Shown: positions 24,601 through 35,900 of the stretch, piece by piece
Position numbering within the stretch: position 1 is the first letter of the stretch
Layout: every line of letters begins with the position of its first letter
Assembly (NCBI GenBank): GCA_016584305.1
Contig: JACEEZ010022703.1
Coordinates: 94,501-158,500 of the forward strand
From: Chionoecetes opilio
Taxonomy: Eukaryota > Arthropoda > Malacostraca > Decapoda > Majidae
Direction: 5' to 3'
Length of the DNA stretch: 64,000 nt
Notes under the pieces: model-generated
Seen by the model: the letters and a program-made list of their open reading frames with translations, nothing else
Databases searched by the model: none
Told to the model about the DNA's origin: nothing
Translations under genes and position numbers: made by a program

Positions 24601-27600
24601 AGTGAATATAAGCAATATTTAATAGATATGACCTGTTTAGTATCCTTGTCGATTTACTAATTTGGTGTATTCAGTTACTTTTCATAATTTTATGGCTCAA
24701 CAACGTACATTTATTTATAGCAAAGGAAAGATCTGGACGTGAAGGGGTTAATGTCAGAAACCTAGAGAAGTATATAAGAACAAGAAGTAACGGATTCAAA
24801 CTGGAAAAGCTTAAATTTTAAAAAGAAATAGGGAACAACTGGTTCACAAATAGGGTGGTGAATGCACTCAGTCGTTAGGTAGTTAGTGGGGAGTCATTAG
24901 GGAGCTTTAAAAGGAGGCAAGATAATTTCATAGATGGGGATGAAAAGTGGATGTAGGTAGTGTTAAGTAACAGGAACTACCACGTGTAAGTTTCATGGCC
25001 TCTTGTAGCTTCCTTATTTTCTTACATTCTTATATTTTTAATTTTCAGATTCAACAAGGAGTTAGTGATAGCCAAGGACAACAGCCGCCCCACAGTGACC
25101 TTACCCGAGGCCAGAAGGAAGGTCAGGGAAAGGAACAGTCGGGTCCTGAGAGCCACCTTTAAGAGCAGCATTGACATTCCCAACCCCGAGTCTTTCATCG
25201 TGGACTACCAGAAAGCCATGTCTCACGCCTCAGAGAAATACATCATGCAGAACATCGACCCTCAGCCCCTGTGCCTAAGAAAAAAAGAGGAAGGCCCAGA
25301 AAGAACCCAGAAGACTCAACAAATTATGAAGCGAAAGTGCCATACCAAGGTGGATCGGTTAGAGATAGGGCAGAGGAAGAGGAAGATGCTCCATTTATAG
25401 ATGATCCGCCGCTGTTTTCAAATGGAGAGGACGAGGAAGATGACTCAGCTGCCATTCCCAATATTGCTAAAACCCGGTCTGGTAGGACTGTCAAACATAA
25501 GAAGGAAGATGGAACTTTTAGGTATTATGATATGCCTGGGAGACCTCAGTTGGGAGCAGGTATGAGGAGGTCAAGGCAATGGGAGGAAGAGTCTTTCTCT
25601 GTAAAGAAGAGTAGACGAGGAAGGAAAAGGAAAGTGTTCATGGCTACCACCAGCAAAAAGGCTGCAAAGTCCTCGTCCTGTAGTGTCTCTGTTTATCATG
25701 AACATTACGATGTGAATACTCATTTCAAAGCCGAATGTGATGTAGAAGTCAATGAAGAAGATATTCAAAGTAAAGATGATGACAACACCACAAATGAAAC
25801 TATAGAAAAGAATTATGAGCAAGTTGAGAACATGAACATTTCTTGCAAAGCTATGAAGCATGAAAACCCAGAAGAGGGAAGTACAACCATGACTGTAGAG
25901 CATTTAAATGAATCTGTCTGCTTCTTATGTTTCAAGGTATTCAGTTGTAAGGAAGAGTGTGAGAAGCACATGTGTGAACACCTCAGTAAAGTTACCACTG
26001 TGGAGAGTGGGAACCACGAGTCATCATGAACACCAAGAACACAGTAACGTTGACATGACTGAGATGATTGCCTTGTCATCCAAAGACTTACAAGCAGGGT
26101 CAGAGGAGGTCCCTAACAACACTGTATCAGGGTCAGAGGAGGTCCCTAACAACACTGTATCAGGGTCAGAGGAGGTCCCTAACAACACTGTATCAGGGTC
26201 AGAGGAGGTCCCTAACAACACTGTATTAGGGCCAGAGGAGGTCCCTAACAACACTGTATTAGGGTCAGAGGAGGTCCCTAACAACACTGTATCAGGGCCA
26301 GAGGAGGTCCCTAACAACACTGTATTAGGGTCAGACGAGGTCCCTAACCCTAACAACACTGGGGTATCCCCTTTCACCACTACACACTCCAACGACAAGA
26401 AGGAAGAATCGTCTACAACCTCAGTGAACAAGGTTATGGATTCCCAAGTCTCTTCTGACAGTCAGGATAATAATGCTCACGACTGCAACATTTGTGGCAA
26501 GAAATACCAGACCCGATTGAACCTGCAGAGCCACATCAGGAAGTACCACGAGGAAACAGAATGGATGAAGTTCAGATGTGCGACTTGTGGGAAAAGTTTT
26601 GGCTTCTTAATAGCGCTAGAGAGACACATGAAAGAACATAATCCTAATCGAAAATTTTGTTGTGAGCAATGTGGTAAAGTTTTTAAAAATCTTACTAACT
26701 TGAAAAACCACATCCCCTTACACACGCGGGACGAGGTGTTTCGGTGTCCCTACTGCCCCAAGAACTACTATATCAGGTACAGCTACGAAAAACATGTGAG
26801 AAGTCATATCGACCCACCAAAGTTTCAATGTGAAATATGTAACAAGAATTTTCATGACAGGAAGTATTTTGAGTTACATTTAGAGAGACATCAGAATGGG
26901 GGGTGTTTGGGAAGGAGTAAGGACTTTAGGTGCAATAACTGTTGGGATATTAAGACTCCAGGTGAATTAGACATTATAAGTGAGGCTGATTTAGGCCATC
27001 ACAAGACCTGCTTGGTGTGTGGTAAGGGTCACTACAAGAAATTCATGCTTGAAACTGCAGACTCCGCATCATTACAAGAGAAAACAGAAAAGGAGAGAGA
27101 GCCGTGTAAATTGTGTGGGAAGTTTGTCATAAATTTAATGAGACACGTGAAATTAACCCACTTAGAGAACTCCTACATTCCTTGTGATGTGTGTGGGGCA
27201 TTAGTCTCGAAGGGCTCACTGCCATCGCATAAAAACCGTAAGCATGGGGGCTCAGCTGTAACTTGTGATCACTGTAACAAGGTATTCAAAAACATCATGT
27301 GTCTGCGAGAACATATGACGAAGGTGAGGAGGAAGAGGGAGTCATGTGGGGATGTGTGCAAGGTTTGTAATGAGTGGGTGTCTGCAGAGTCTTGGAAGGA
27401 GCACGTAGCCAAACACGCCATTAAGTGCAGCGAGTGTGGCCTTGCAGAGTTCAGGAACCATGACGACTTCCTGACGCACCTGGAAGCCTGTCGGAAATGC
27501 AGCAACTGTGGCACTGTGGAGTTTGCCACACGTGAAGACTATCTGGCGCATGTTGAGATGTGTGGCAGCAGTATTGACATCATGACCGGTAGCCTGGATG

Positions 27601-27734
27601 CCGCTAACGAACAAGAGGTGGTGACGAGCATCTTTGCAATAGTAGATGAAAGCACTTGTTGTGGGACGTGTGGTGAAGATTTTGAGGATCAACTTTCCCT
27701 TGCCAATCACATCACTGAGAGGCACCCAGACTGA
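21611..27734 (+). CDS. C2H2 zinc-finger / AT-hook protein
   Basis: Coding join(21615..21852, 22731..22938, 25049..27734), about 1,043 codons. Start ATG 21615 lies 4 bp into its exon, so an upstream non-coding exon is likely and unseen. The first exon has a finger CVVC...HKHNVRQH. Exon 3 carries an AT-hook (KKKRGRPRK near 25274), acidic stretches, a finger CFLC...HMCEH near 25920, eight 11-residue repeats (SEEVPNNTV), then some ten further C2H2-type CxxC units. Five in a row are near 26484-26890 (HDCNICGKKYQTRLNLQSH first); later ones are irregular, ending CCGTCGEDFEDQLSLANH. Likely a nuclear DNA-binding regulator; I cannot name an orthologue. Exon 3 has two one-base shifts that cancel: one base appears missing near 25265-25270 (C run) and one extra near 26012-26016 (GGG). 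Confidence 0.85.
21615..21852 (+). CDS. Zinc-finger protein exon 1 (coding part)
   Basis: Acceptor TTGCAG at 21605-21610, ATG at 21615, donor GTGAGT at 21853, phase 1. It encodes the first C2H2 finger and an acidic tail (ESATDGDDEDVC). GC-rich against AT-rich flanks. Confidence 0.85.
21927..22139 (+). mobile_element. TTAA MITE copy B
   Basis: TTAACCCCTTCATGCCCAGA ... ending AAGGCATTAA. The right end is eroded. It starts 75 bp after the donor at 21853. Confidence 0.88.
22229..22445. repeat. (GT)n microsatellite, compound
   Basis: GT run with recurring GTACGTGTCTGTGTGTATG interruptions that form a higher-order repeat. Confidence 0.95.
22464..22697 (-). repeat. CR1-like LINE 3' fragment near an acceptor
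   Basis: Antisense fragment whose inner end lies about 35 bp before the acceptor of the exon at 22731. Confidence 0.9.
22731..22938 (+). CDS. Zinc-finger protein exon 2
   Basis: Acceptor TTCCTCCCAG, donor GTAAGT at 22939, phases 1 and 2, both matching its neighbours. It encodes an acidic linker (VKVEVMDEVIELGPTDNADH ... ALKDDPNAITVK) without fingers. Confidence 0.88.
23014..23213 (+). mobile_element. TTAA MITE copy C
   Basis: TTAACCCCTTCACGCCCAGA at the left and GGGCCTCAAGGGGTTAA at the right. It lies 76 bp after the donor at 22939. Confidence 0.92.
23483..23882. mobile_element. Pogo/Tigger-like MITE (CAGGTTGAAG ends)
   Basis: Ends CAGGTTGAAGTTCCCAAACT and AGTTTGGGAACTTCAACCTG, with TA on both sides (23481-23482, 23883-23884). 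The subterminal ACTCGGCA motif repeats several times inside each end. No transposase frame. Confidence 0.9.
24187..24399 (-). mobile_element. TAGTCTATTTTTTT-ended MITE, empty-site copy
   Basis: Ends TAGTCTATTTTTTTTAACGA and AACAAGGCAAAAATT (complement at 24365-24399). The interior is a ~210-bp relative of 35689-36112 in the opposite direction. Its TTAA at 24354-24357 is intact and unoccupied. Confidence 0.88.
24539..24751 (-). mobile_element. TTAA MITE copy D
   Basis: TTAACCCCTTGAGACCCAGA ... GGACGTGAAGGGGTTAA, opposite orientation to copies B and C. Confidence 0.92.
24776..25040 (+). repeat. CR1-like LINE 3' fragment touching an acceptor
   Basis: Sense fragment from AACAAGAAGTAACGGATTC to the TTATTTTCTTACATTCTTAT tail. 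It merges into the pyrimidine tract of the acceptor at 25048. Confidence 0.92.
25049..27734 (+). CDS. Zinc-finger protein exon 3 (AT-hook, repeats, most fingers)
   Basis: Acceptor AATTTTCAG, stop TGA at 27732-27734. The flanking parts (25049-25268 and from about 26015) share one reading frame. The middle (25271 to about 26015) reads correctly only in another frame: it holds the AT-hook and the CFLC finger, while the outer frame hits a stop at 25398-25400 there. Two one-base errors in short homopolymers, or two real compensating indels, explain this. Confidence 0.88.
26095..26350 (+). repeat. In-frame 33-bp coding repeat, 8 units
   Basis: Eleven-residue units G[SP]EEVPNNTV[SL] within the zinc-finger protein, nearly identical at DNA level; the last unit changes to SDEVPNPNNT. 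Near identity points to recent expansion or gene-conversion homogenisation. Confidence 0.95.
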
Positions 27735-27945
27735 ACGAGTGGTGGAACAGATTCTTTGTGGAGAAACGAGTGGTGGAACAGATTCTTTGTGGAGAAACGA
27801 GTGGTGGAACAGATTCTTTGTGGAGAAACGAGTGGTGGAACAGATTCTTTGTGGAGAAACGAGTGGTGGAACCGATTCTTTGTGGAGAAACGAGTGGTGG
27901 AACAGATTCTTTGTGGAGAAACGAGTGGTGGAGCAGATTCTTTGT
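27735..27945. repeat. 31-bp minisatellite right after the stop codon
   Basis: About seven units of GAGTGGTGGAACAGATTCTT plus TGTGGAGAAAC, starting one base after the zinc-finger stop. It lies in the 3' UTR. A 31-bp unit cycles through all frames. Confidence 0.95.
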
Positions 27946-28431
27946 ATGCATGCCCTCAAGACACGTGGAGTCATTTTCACCAGCAAAGAGTTGTGAAGGA
28001 ATCATCTGAATACCAAACATATTTCATAATCTTGCAGTTTTTGTATCCAATGATCATTGCACTCAAGACTTTATTACTATGATTAGCAATACAGAGGAAA
28101 GCAAGCCAATGCTTCTCTTGCGTGTATTAAGACTTGGGTAGGAGAGGGTGCTTGTAGGAAGTTCATATAATAAGAAATATATTACGTTTCCCAAGAGACA
28201 GGAGGGTTTGAGAAAAAGTTGCACCTGGCCATGTGCATTACAGCTCAAGCTTACGTTATAATATGTGACTAAGACTTTCTAATGAATATAAACAATAGCT
28301 TTGTAAATGATGACAAGATATGCATCTGTCATATGACATATCATATGTCACTACTCAACAAGACACCATCGTGTGTAAGAGTTCAATGTCCAGTTCGAGA
28401 TGTCCATAATTAAATGTCCAAAGATTTTGTG

Positions 28432-28528
28432 ATGAAAGGTGGATGTAGGTAGTGTTAAGTAACAGGAACTACCACGTGTAGGTCTTACGGCTCTTTGTAG
28501 CTTTCTTATTTTCTTATGTTTTTATGTC
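28432..28528 (+). repeat. CR1-like LINE 3' fragment
   Basis: GATGAAAGGTGGATGTAGG through CTTATTTTCTTATG, sense. Confidence 0.88.
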
Positions 28529-28632
28529 ACAGTTCTACTAGATGTTCCCAGTATAATGAGGGGATGAAGAATGGCACCTGGTAGCATCACAGTCAAACAC
28601 ACGTGTAGAGAGACAACAATAATAAGATACTA

Positions 28633-28846
28633 TTAACCCCTTCACACACCCAGATCTTTCCTTTGCTAAATATAATCGTCTGTTGTTAGCCATAAAATTA
28701 CGAAAAGTAACTCAATATACCAAATTAACTAGTGGACAAGGATACTAAACAGGTCATATGTATTAAATATTGCATATATTCACTAAAAATCGTCTAATGG
28801 TACCCAAATTACAATGAAAATTGCGTTCTGGGTCTCATGGGGTTAA
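28633..28846 (+). mobile_element. TTAA MITE copy E
   Basis: TTAACCCCTTCACACACCCA ... GGGTCTCATGGGGTTAA. Confidence 0.92.
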
Positions 28847-28894
28847 GAGGGAGTGGAGCCGCCTGGTGTAACCCTTCATGTTCATGGAGCCACA

Positions 28895-29092
28895 CGCATA
28901 GAATGGGATGGACTCGGTGATGGGGTAGTCAGTGCAGTCAATAGGGAGTTTTAAAAGGAGGCTGGAAAATTTCCTGGATGGGGATGAAAGGTGAATGTAG
29001 GTAGTGTTAAGTAACAGGAACTACCACGTGTAGGTCTCACGGCCTCCTGTACCATAGCTTCCTTATTTTCTTATGTTATTATGTTAACAAGA
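28895..29092 (+). repeat. CR1-like LINE 3' fragment
   Basis: GGATGGACTCGGTGATGGGG to the TTATTTTCTTATG tail, directly continued by the TAC array. Confidence 0.88.
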
Positions 29093-29096
29093 AGTA

Positions 29097-29205
29097 TATT
29101 AATACTACATTTACTACTACTACTACAACAACACTACTACTACTACCACTACTACTACTACTACCACTACTACTACTATTACTACTACTACTACTACTAC
29201 TACTA

Positions 29206-29237
<32 letters not shown>

Positions 29238-29297
29238 TACTACTATTACTACTATTACCACCACTACTACTACTACTACTACTACACCACTACTACC

Positions 29298-29347
<50 letters not shown>

Positions 29348-29464
29348 CACTACTACTACTACTACTACTTTTACCACTACTACTACTACCACCAATACTA
29401 GGTACTACTACTACTACTACTACCACCACCACCACCACCACTACCACCACCACCACCACTACCA

Positions 29465-29546
<82 letters not shown>

Positions 29547-29575
29547 TACTACCACTACTACTACTACTACTACTA
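29097..29575. repeat. (TAC)n/(CAC)n trinucleotide array
   Basis: About 480 bp of TAC with TTAC and CAC variants after the leader TACTACATTTACTACTAC. The long open frames across it are low-complexity artefacts. Confidence 0.97.
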
Positions 29576-29827
29576 CTGTTCAAAGTTGCCGCCTCGGGGG
29601 TGTCTGAGCAGGCTTGTTGCGACACCCCGATCCAATGCTCTCCACAAACCATAACTTACACCATTCCTACACTACAGAAACCTTTATTTAAGTAACTAAA
29701 ATATAAATAAGGTGTCCAATAATACAGTGTCTTTTTATAGTGTCTAGGCCGTGGTATGGTGTAGAAATAAGGCTGTAATGAGGGAGAGAGGCAGAAATGT
29801 TGGAAATTTGCTCATATGATCACCACA

Positions 29828-29918
29828 ATGGCCGAGGAGCGACAACCACTGCTCCAAGGCACTGCCGCCACCCCAGCACACACCCTCTACGGGGGATCCA
29901 CGCCCCCTGCACACCATG
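29828..29918 (+). CDS. PIP4P2: PIP4P exon 1
   Basis: ATG in context CACAATGG. It encodes [18 protein letters not shown] and on to AHH, donor GTAACT, phase 1. The dileucine motif lies within the first seven residues, as in vertebrate orthologues. Confidence 0.85.
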
Positions 29919-32900
29919 GTAACTATTTAAACCATCATGCTAAACTACCCACTACTTTATAACACCAAGAACCGATGAGGAGTAGTGATTTGAGAGTCAT
30001 TGTGTTGAGCCTCTGTTTGCCTCCTGACGTGACCATTGTTATGTGACTTGACACTTATACATGGGGTCAGGTCATTATATAGCTTGACCTCACGAGTCAT
30101 TTTACAGTGGGTGATTGGTAGTTAGGGTAGTTAGGCCTGGGTGGTTTGGTAGGGCGGGGAGGGCAGGTCACATGACGAGCCATTAGTGTTGTCATGTCAG
30201 GCTTATCATCACTCATCACCACTCACTACACCATCATCACCTTCTTGTTAGTTAATTATGCAGGTATTTTTTTGTATATATCAAATTAATGTATGAACTA
30301 CTTGCTATTAATTCAGGGTAATCAACCACAACCACAAGTCACCACAAGTCAACCACAAAGTATACCTAACCTAACCACAAAGTATACCTAACCTAACCTA
30401 ACCACAAAGTATACCTAACCTAACCACAAAGTATACGTAACCTAACCTAACCACAAAGTATACCTAACCTAACCTAACCACAAAGTATACCTAACCTAAC
30501 CTAACCACAAAGTGTACCTAACCTAACCTAACCACAAAGTATACCTAACCTAACCTAACCACAAAGTATACCTAACCTAACCACAAAGTGTACCTAACCT
30601 AACCTAACCACAAAGTATACCTAACCTAACCTAACCTAACCTAACCACAAAGTATACCTAACCTAACCTTACCTTACCTAACCTAATTAATTCAGTTTTA
30701 CCGTAAATATAGGCTCACTAATTGATACCATAATTTGTTGGAGCCTATATCGTGATTATTATGATTATAGAAAGTGTTTGCTGTGGTCCATAAAATATCT
30801 ACCTATCTATGTACCTATGTAACACAGTATCCAGCAGTGTATTGGCCGCTGTAACCTGTGTGTGTGTCAGTGAAGGGAAGCATTAGCCCCCCTGATCGTA
30901 ATAAGTTCTCAGGTTACCAGGTAGCCAGGTATCAATGTCGTGATGGATTGTAGTCCCTTGTATCGGGGTGCAGTCAGTTCGTACACAAGTTGTTTCGTAC
31001 ACCAGTAGATTCGTACATTAAAAAGTTGTAAAAAGTTGTTTCGTAGTCTATATGAAACCATAGTCGTTTCGTACACTCAGCTCCGAGTTGAATTTGATTA
31101 CTAGAGTTACGATTCAACACCAGGTATGTACGAAAAAACTTAAAATCGGTGTACGAAACAACTTTAAAAAAAAAACTGGGTACGAAAAAAAAAAAAAAAA
31201 AACCTGGGTACGAAACAACTTGTGTACGAAACTCCCTGTAACCCTTGTATCTGTCACGTAGGGTTAGGGAAGGATTGCCACACCTTGAGTCACCCGAGGG
31301 CACAACACCACCTTATCAAACCTGTCTCCGTGTTGACAGTGCATGACCTAAGTTAATAAGTGACTTGCAGGTTATATTGGTATTACTTTACACAAGGACC
31401 GAAATTCCCTACACAATTGGGAGTGTGGTTTCTGTTCACCTTAATATATTCTAAGAAACATTCTCTCTATGAACTTCCGTCGCAAATCACTACTTTCAGA
31501 GATATAAGACGTTTTTAATAGGAAGGAGTGTATATGAGATGTGAAAATTAAACTAACCTAACCTATTCCCACGCTTTATTCCCATCTTTAGACTCACTAA
31601 TCTAACCTAACCTAACCTATTCCCACGCTTTAACCTCTTAACTAAAGCCAAATCTGCATTGAAAAAGTCTCTGCGGCAAGGGAAGAACAGAGGCGATGCA
31701 GGTCACAAGAGGAAGAAGAGCTCGTAAACACTTGTCTCTCGCCTCCCTATAAACAACATGTCATATCTCCAAAAGTAATTATTTGCGACGGAAGCTCATA
31801 GAGAGAATGTTTCTTAGAATCCAATAAGGTAAACAGAAACCATACTCCCAATTGTGTAGGCAATTTCGGTCCTAGTGTAAAATAATACCACTAATTTTTC
31901 CTGGCCCAAATAGGTGCTTTTTCGGTAAATTTTTATGATGGCACCAAACTTCCCTACACAATTGGGAGCATGATTTTTGTTTACCTTTTTGTATTCTGAG
32001 AGACATTTTCTCCTTGAGCTTTCCGTCGCAAATCGATAGTTTCGGAGATATAGAACATTTTAGGTGGGGGGAGGAATATGTCTCCTTGTTTACAAAATGC
32101 TCCCTCTTCCTCTTCTTGTGACCTGCATCGCTTTTGTTTGGTATTTTATTAAACTTTTTTTATATTATTGGACCCAGTTAGGAGGTTAAAGGTTAGGTTA
32201 GGTAAGGTAGCCACGGGTGCGCCTCCGAAACAAAAGCAATGCAGGTCACAAGAAGAGGAAGAGGGAGGCATTTTGTAAACAAGGAGACATTCCTCCCCCC
32301 ACCTAAAATGTTCTATATCTCCGAAACTATTGATTTGCGACGGAAAGCTCAAAGAGAAAATGTCTCTTAGAATAAAATAAGGTAAACAAAAACCATGTTC
32401 ACAATTGTGTAGGGAAGTTTGGTGCCATCGTAAAAATTTACCCCAAAAAATCATATTATGGCTGATTAGACCAACAGAGCTTCACACTGCCCTGACCCTC
32501 TATTATGCCTCGTGAATCCCGTCAGAAGAATCCTTTCACAGACGCACTGACAGGCTAACAATCACAAATCAGGGAATAAATATTAATTTCTCATTATTAT
32601 ATATAAATTTATCTTTGGTAGGACTCGAACCCACTCTGAACAGACATCGCCCTGCAATGCAACCACAGCCAGTGATGGTATCAATCAGACCAAACTGGTG
32701 TATCCACTTGGTCAACGGTCGTGTTGGTACTTTCTGGCATTACACCATTATTTCTGTCCTACATTAATTTAGTATCAAAAATAATTGCCTGCGGGGACAA
32801 CACTAAGTAGTTAATGTGCAGTCTATTATGTTGTCATCACCAGCGTGAGTCATAGCATCAGTGTAGGGAGACAGTTGACTGGAGCGACTGTCTCATGATG

Positions 32901-35900
32901 TGGGGAAAACACTCATGATGTGGGGAAAAAACTCATAATGTGGGATAAAAACTCATGATGTGGGGAAAAAACTCATAATGTGGGATAAAAACTCATGATG
33001 TGGGGAAAAAACTCATGATGTGGGGAAAAAACTCATAATGTGGGATAAAAACTCATGATGTGGGGGAAAAACTCATGATGTGGGGAAAAAACTCATAATG
33101 TGGGATAAAAACTCATGATCTGGGGAAAAAACTCATGATGTGGGATAAAAACTCATGATGTGGGGGAAAAACTCATGATGTGGGGAAAAAACTCATGATG
33201 TGGGGAAAAAACTCATGATGTGGGGAAAAAACTCATGATGTGGGGAAAAAACTCATGATGTGGGAAAAAAACTCATGATGTGGGGAAAAAAACTCATGAT
33301 GTGGGGAAAAAACCTCATGATCTGGGGAAAAAACTCATGATGTGGGGAAAAAACTCATGATGTGGGAAAAAAACTCATGATGTGGGGAAAAAACCTCATG
33401 ATCTGGGGAAAAAACTCATGATGTGGGGAAAAAACTCATGATGTGGGGAAAAAACTCATGATGTGGGGAAAAAACTCATGATGTGGGGAAAAACCTCATG
33501 ATGTGGGAAAAAACCTCATGATCTGGGGAAAAAACTCATGATGTGGGGAAAAAACTCATGATGTGGGAAAAAAACTCATGATGTGGGAAAAAAACTCATG
33601 ATGTGGGGAAAAAAACTCATGATGTGGGAAAAAAACCTCATGATGTGGGGAAAAAACATGATGTGGGAAAAAAACTCATGATGTGGGAAAAAAACTCATG
33701 ATGTGGGGAAAAAAACTCATGATGTGGGGAAAAAAACTCATGATCTGGGGAAAAAACTCATGATGTGGGAAAAAAACTCATGATGTGGGAAAAAAACTCA
33801 TGATGTGGGGAAAAAACCTCATGATCTGGGGAAAAAACTCATGATGTGGGGAAAAAACTCATGATGTGGGGAAAAAACTCATGATGTGGGGGAAAAAACT
33901 CATGATGTGGGGAAAAAACTCATGATGTGGGGGAAAACTCATGATGTGGGAAAAACTCATGATGTGGGGAAAAAACTCATGATGTGGGGAAAAAAACTCC
34001 CATGTTTTTATGGAATACATGCTTCTATTATAATTTTTTGAGAGAGTTACAGAGTTATACAAAAAGGAATTAATAGTAAGTTTTTTTAAATCTTTAGTTA
34101 TTTTGTATGGCTTTGGTATTATGGTTATATATTAGGATTATATTGTCATGACTTGGCATTTTTAGCGAAGGTATTTTCTTGTCAGATTAGATGACTTGCA
34201 TATGATGTGTTAGTTACTGATTTAAAGAGATTACATTCAAGTCCTTAAAACTCTAATTACATGTTCTGTCATAAACCAGTAAACAGCTGATAGAGATGCA
34301 ACAGTTGCCGACGTGTAGTCATCATAGTTAGGGAGGAAGGTAGGCAGTGCAGTAAGTGATTCAAACTGGAAAAGCGTAGATTTAAAAAGGAAATAGGGAG
34401 AAACTGGTTCACAAATAGGATGGTAAATGATTGGAATGGACTCAGTCATCAGTTGGTTAGTGCAGAGTCAGAGTCAGAGTGCAGAGGGAGCTTTAAAAGG
34501 AGGCTGGACAGCTTTATGGACGGGGATGAAAGGTGGATGTAGGTAGTGTTAAGTAACAGGAACTACCACGTGTAGGTCTCCCAACCTCTTGTAGCTTCCT
34601 TATTTTCTTATGTTCTTATGTTAACAAGAAGGATATTGATACTACATTTACTACTACTACTACTTTTACTGCTATATTACTACTACTACTACTACTACTA
34701 CGTCTACTACTACTACATCTACTACTACTACTACGCCTACTACTACTACTACGCCTACTACTACTACTACTACTACTACGTCTGCTACTACTACGTCTAC
34801 TACTACTACGTCTACTACTACTACTACTACTACTACGTCTACTACTACTACTACTACTACTACTATTTTTTACACCCCTTATATTCTTATGTTCTTATTT
34901 TCCCTTTATGTTCTTATGTTCTCAAGTGTTGATTATTGTTGTGTCTTCCGCTGGAGGCACGGAGGGCACCCTGGTGTCGCCCGTGGGGCCGGACGAGCTG
35001 CCGCCGCCCTACACCCCCTCCTCCTCGGGGGTGCCCATGGTCACCTGCCGCGTGTGTCAGGCCATGATCGACATCTCCGGCAAGGTGGACCAGCATGTGG
35101 TGAAGTGCAACCAGTGCAACGAGGCGACGGTGCGTACCACTACTATAGTCTATTTTTTTTATTATGGTCAAAATGCAGTAAGGAAGCCACGCCCCCTGCC
35201 TGCCCTTCTATTCTACGGGGCAGCTGATTGGTGCATTCCTCGTATCATCACTACCAATCATAGTATCTTCACTACTTAACAGCGGCGTGACCACTGGGTT
35301 AGACATCTTCACTACAGAGGGTGACAAAATCAAAAATCCCTCTGTAGTGAAGATTGCTCTCTCCAGTGGTCACGCCGTTGTTAAGTAGTGAAGATACTGT
35401 GATTGGTAATGATGATACGAGGAATGCACCAATCAGCTGCCCCGTAGAATAGAAGGGCAGGCAGGGGGCGTGGCTTCCTTACTGCATTTTGACCATAATA
35501 ACAAAAATAGACTACTAGTGCCACGGTGCACTAGTCAAATTATTTAATTTTATTGCTATTGGCTTCAAATAATAGGTTCCTTTAATTGTATTTAAGTTAC
35601 TTCTCATTAGTTTATCGTTATTATTGATTAATTTTATCGTATTTCATTACTCTCATTTGTTTACTGTTATAATGTATCAGTTTTCTACTAGAGTATTTTT
35701 TTTAACGAGGCAAAAATTCCATTCTATCTTAACCCTTTGAAGCCCAGAATGTAATTTCCATTGTAATCTGGGTACAATTAGACCATTTTTTAGTGACTAT
35801 AAGCAATGTTTTATAGATATGACTTGTTTAGTATCCTTGTCCACTAACTAATTTGGTATATTCAGTGACTTTTCGTAATTTCATGGCTAACAACAGACAA

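Noticed and set aside
29081..29652. Poly-Tyr/Thr/Val/Ser proteins
   Set aside because: Translations of TAC/CAC trinucleotide arrays.
30350..30690. True chromosome end
   Set aside because: Telomere-like motif is interrupted by spacers and lies inside a gene intron with normal sequence on both sides.
32610..32690. Functional tRNA gene
   Set aside because: A and B box-like motifs are present, but I cannot fold a proper acceptor and anticodon stem.
32898..34003. CRISPR-like array
   Set aside because: Units are directly adjacent 20-bp repeats without unique spacers, and the DNA is eukaryotic.
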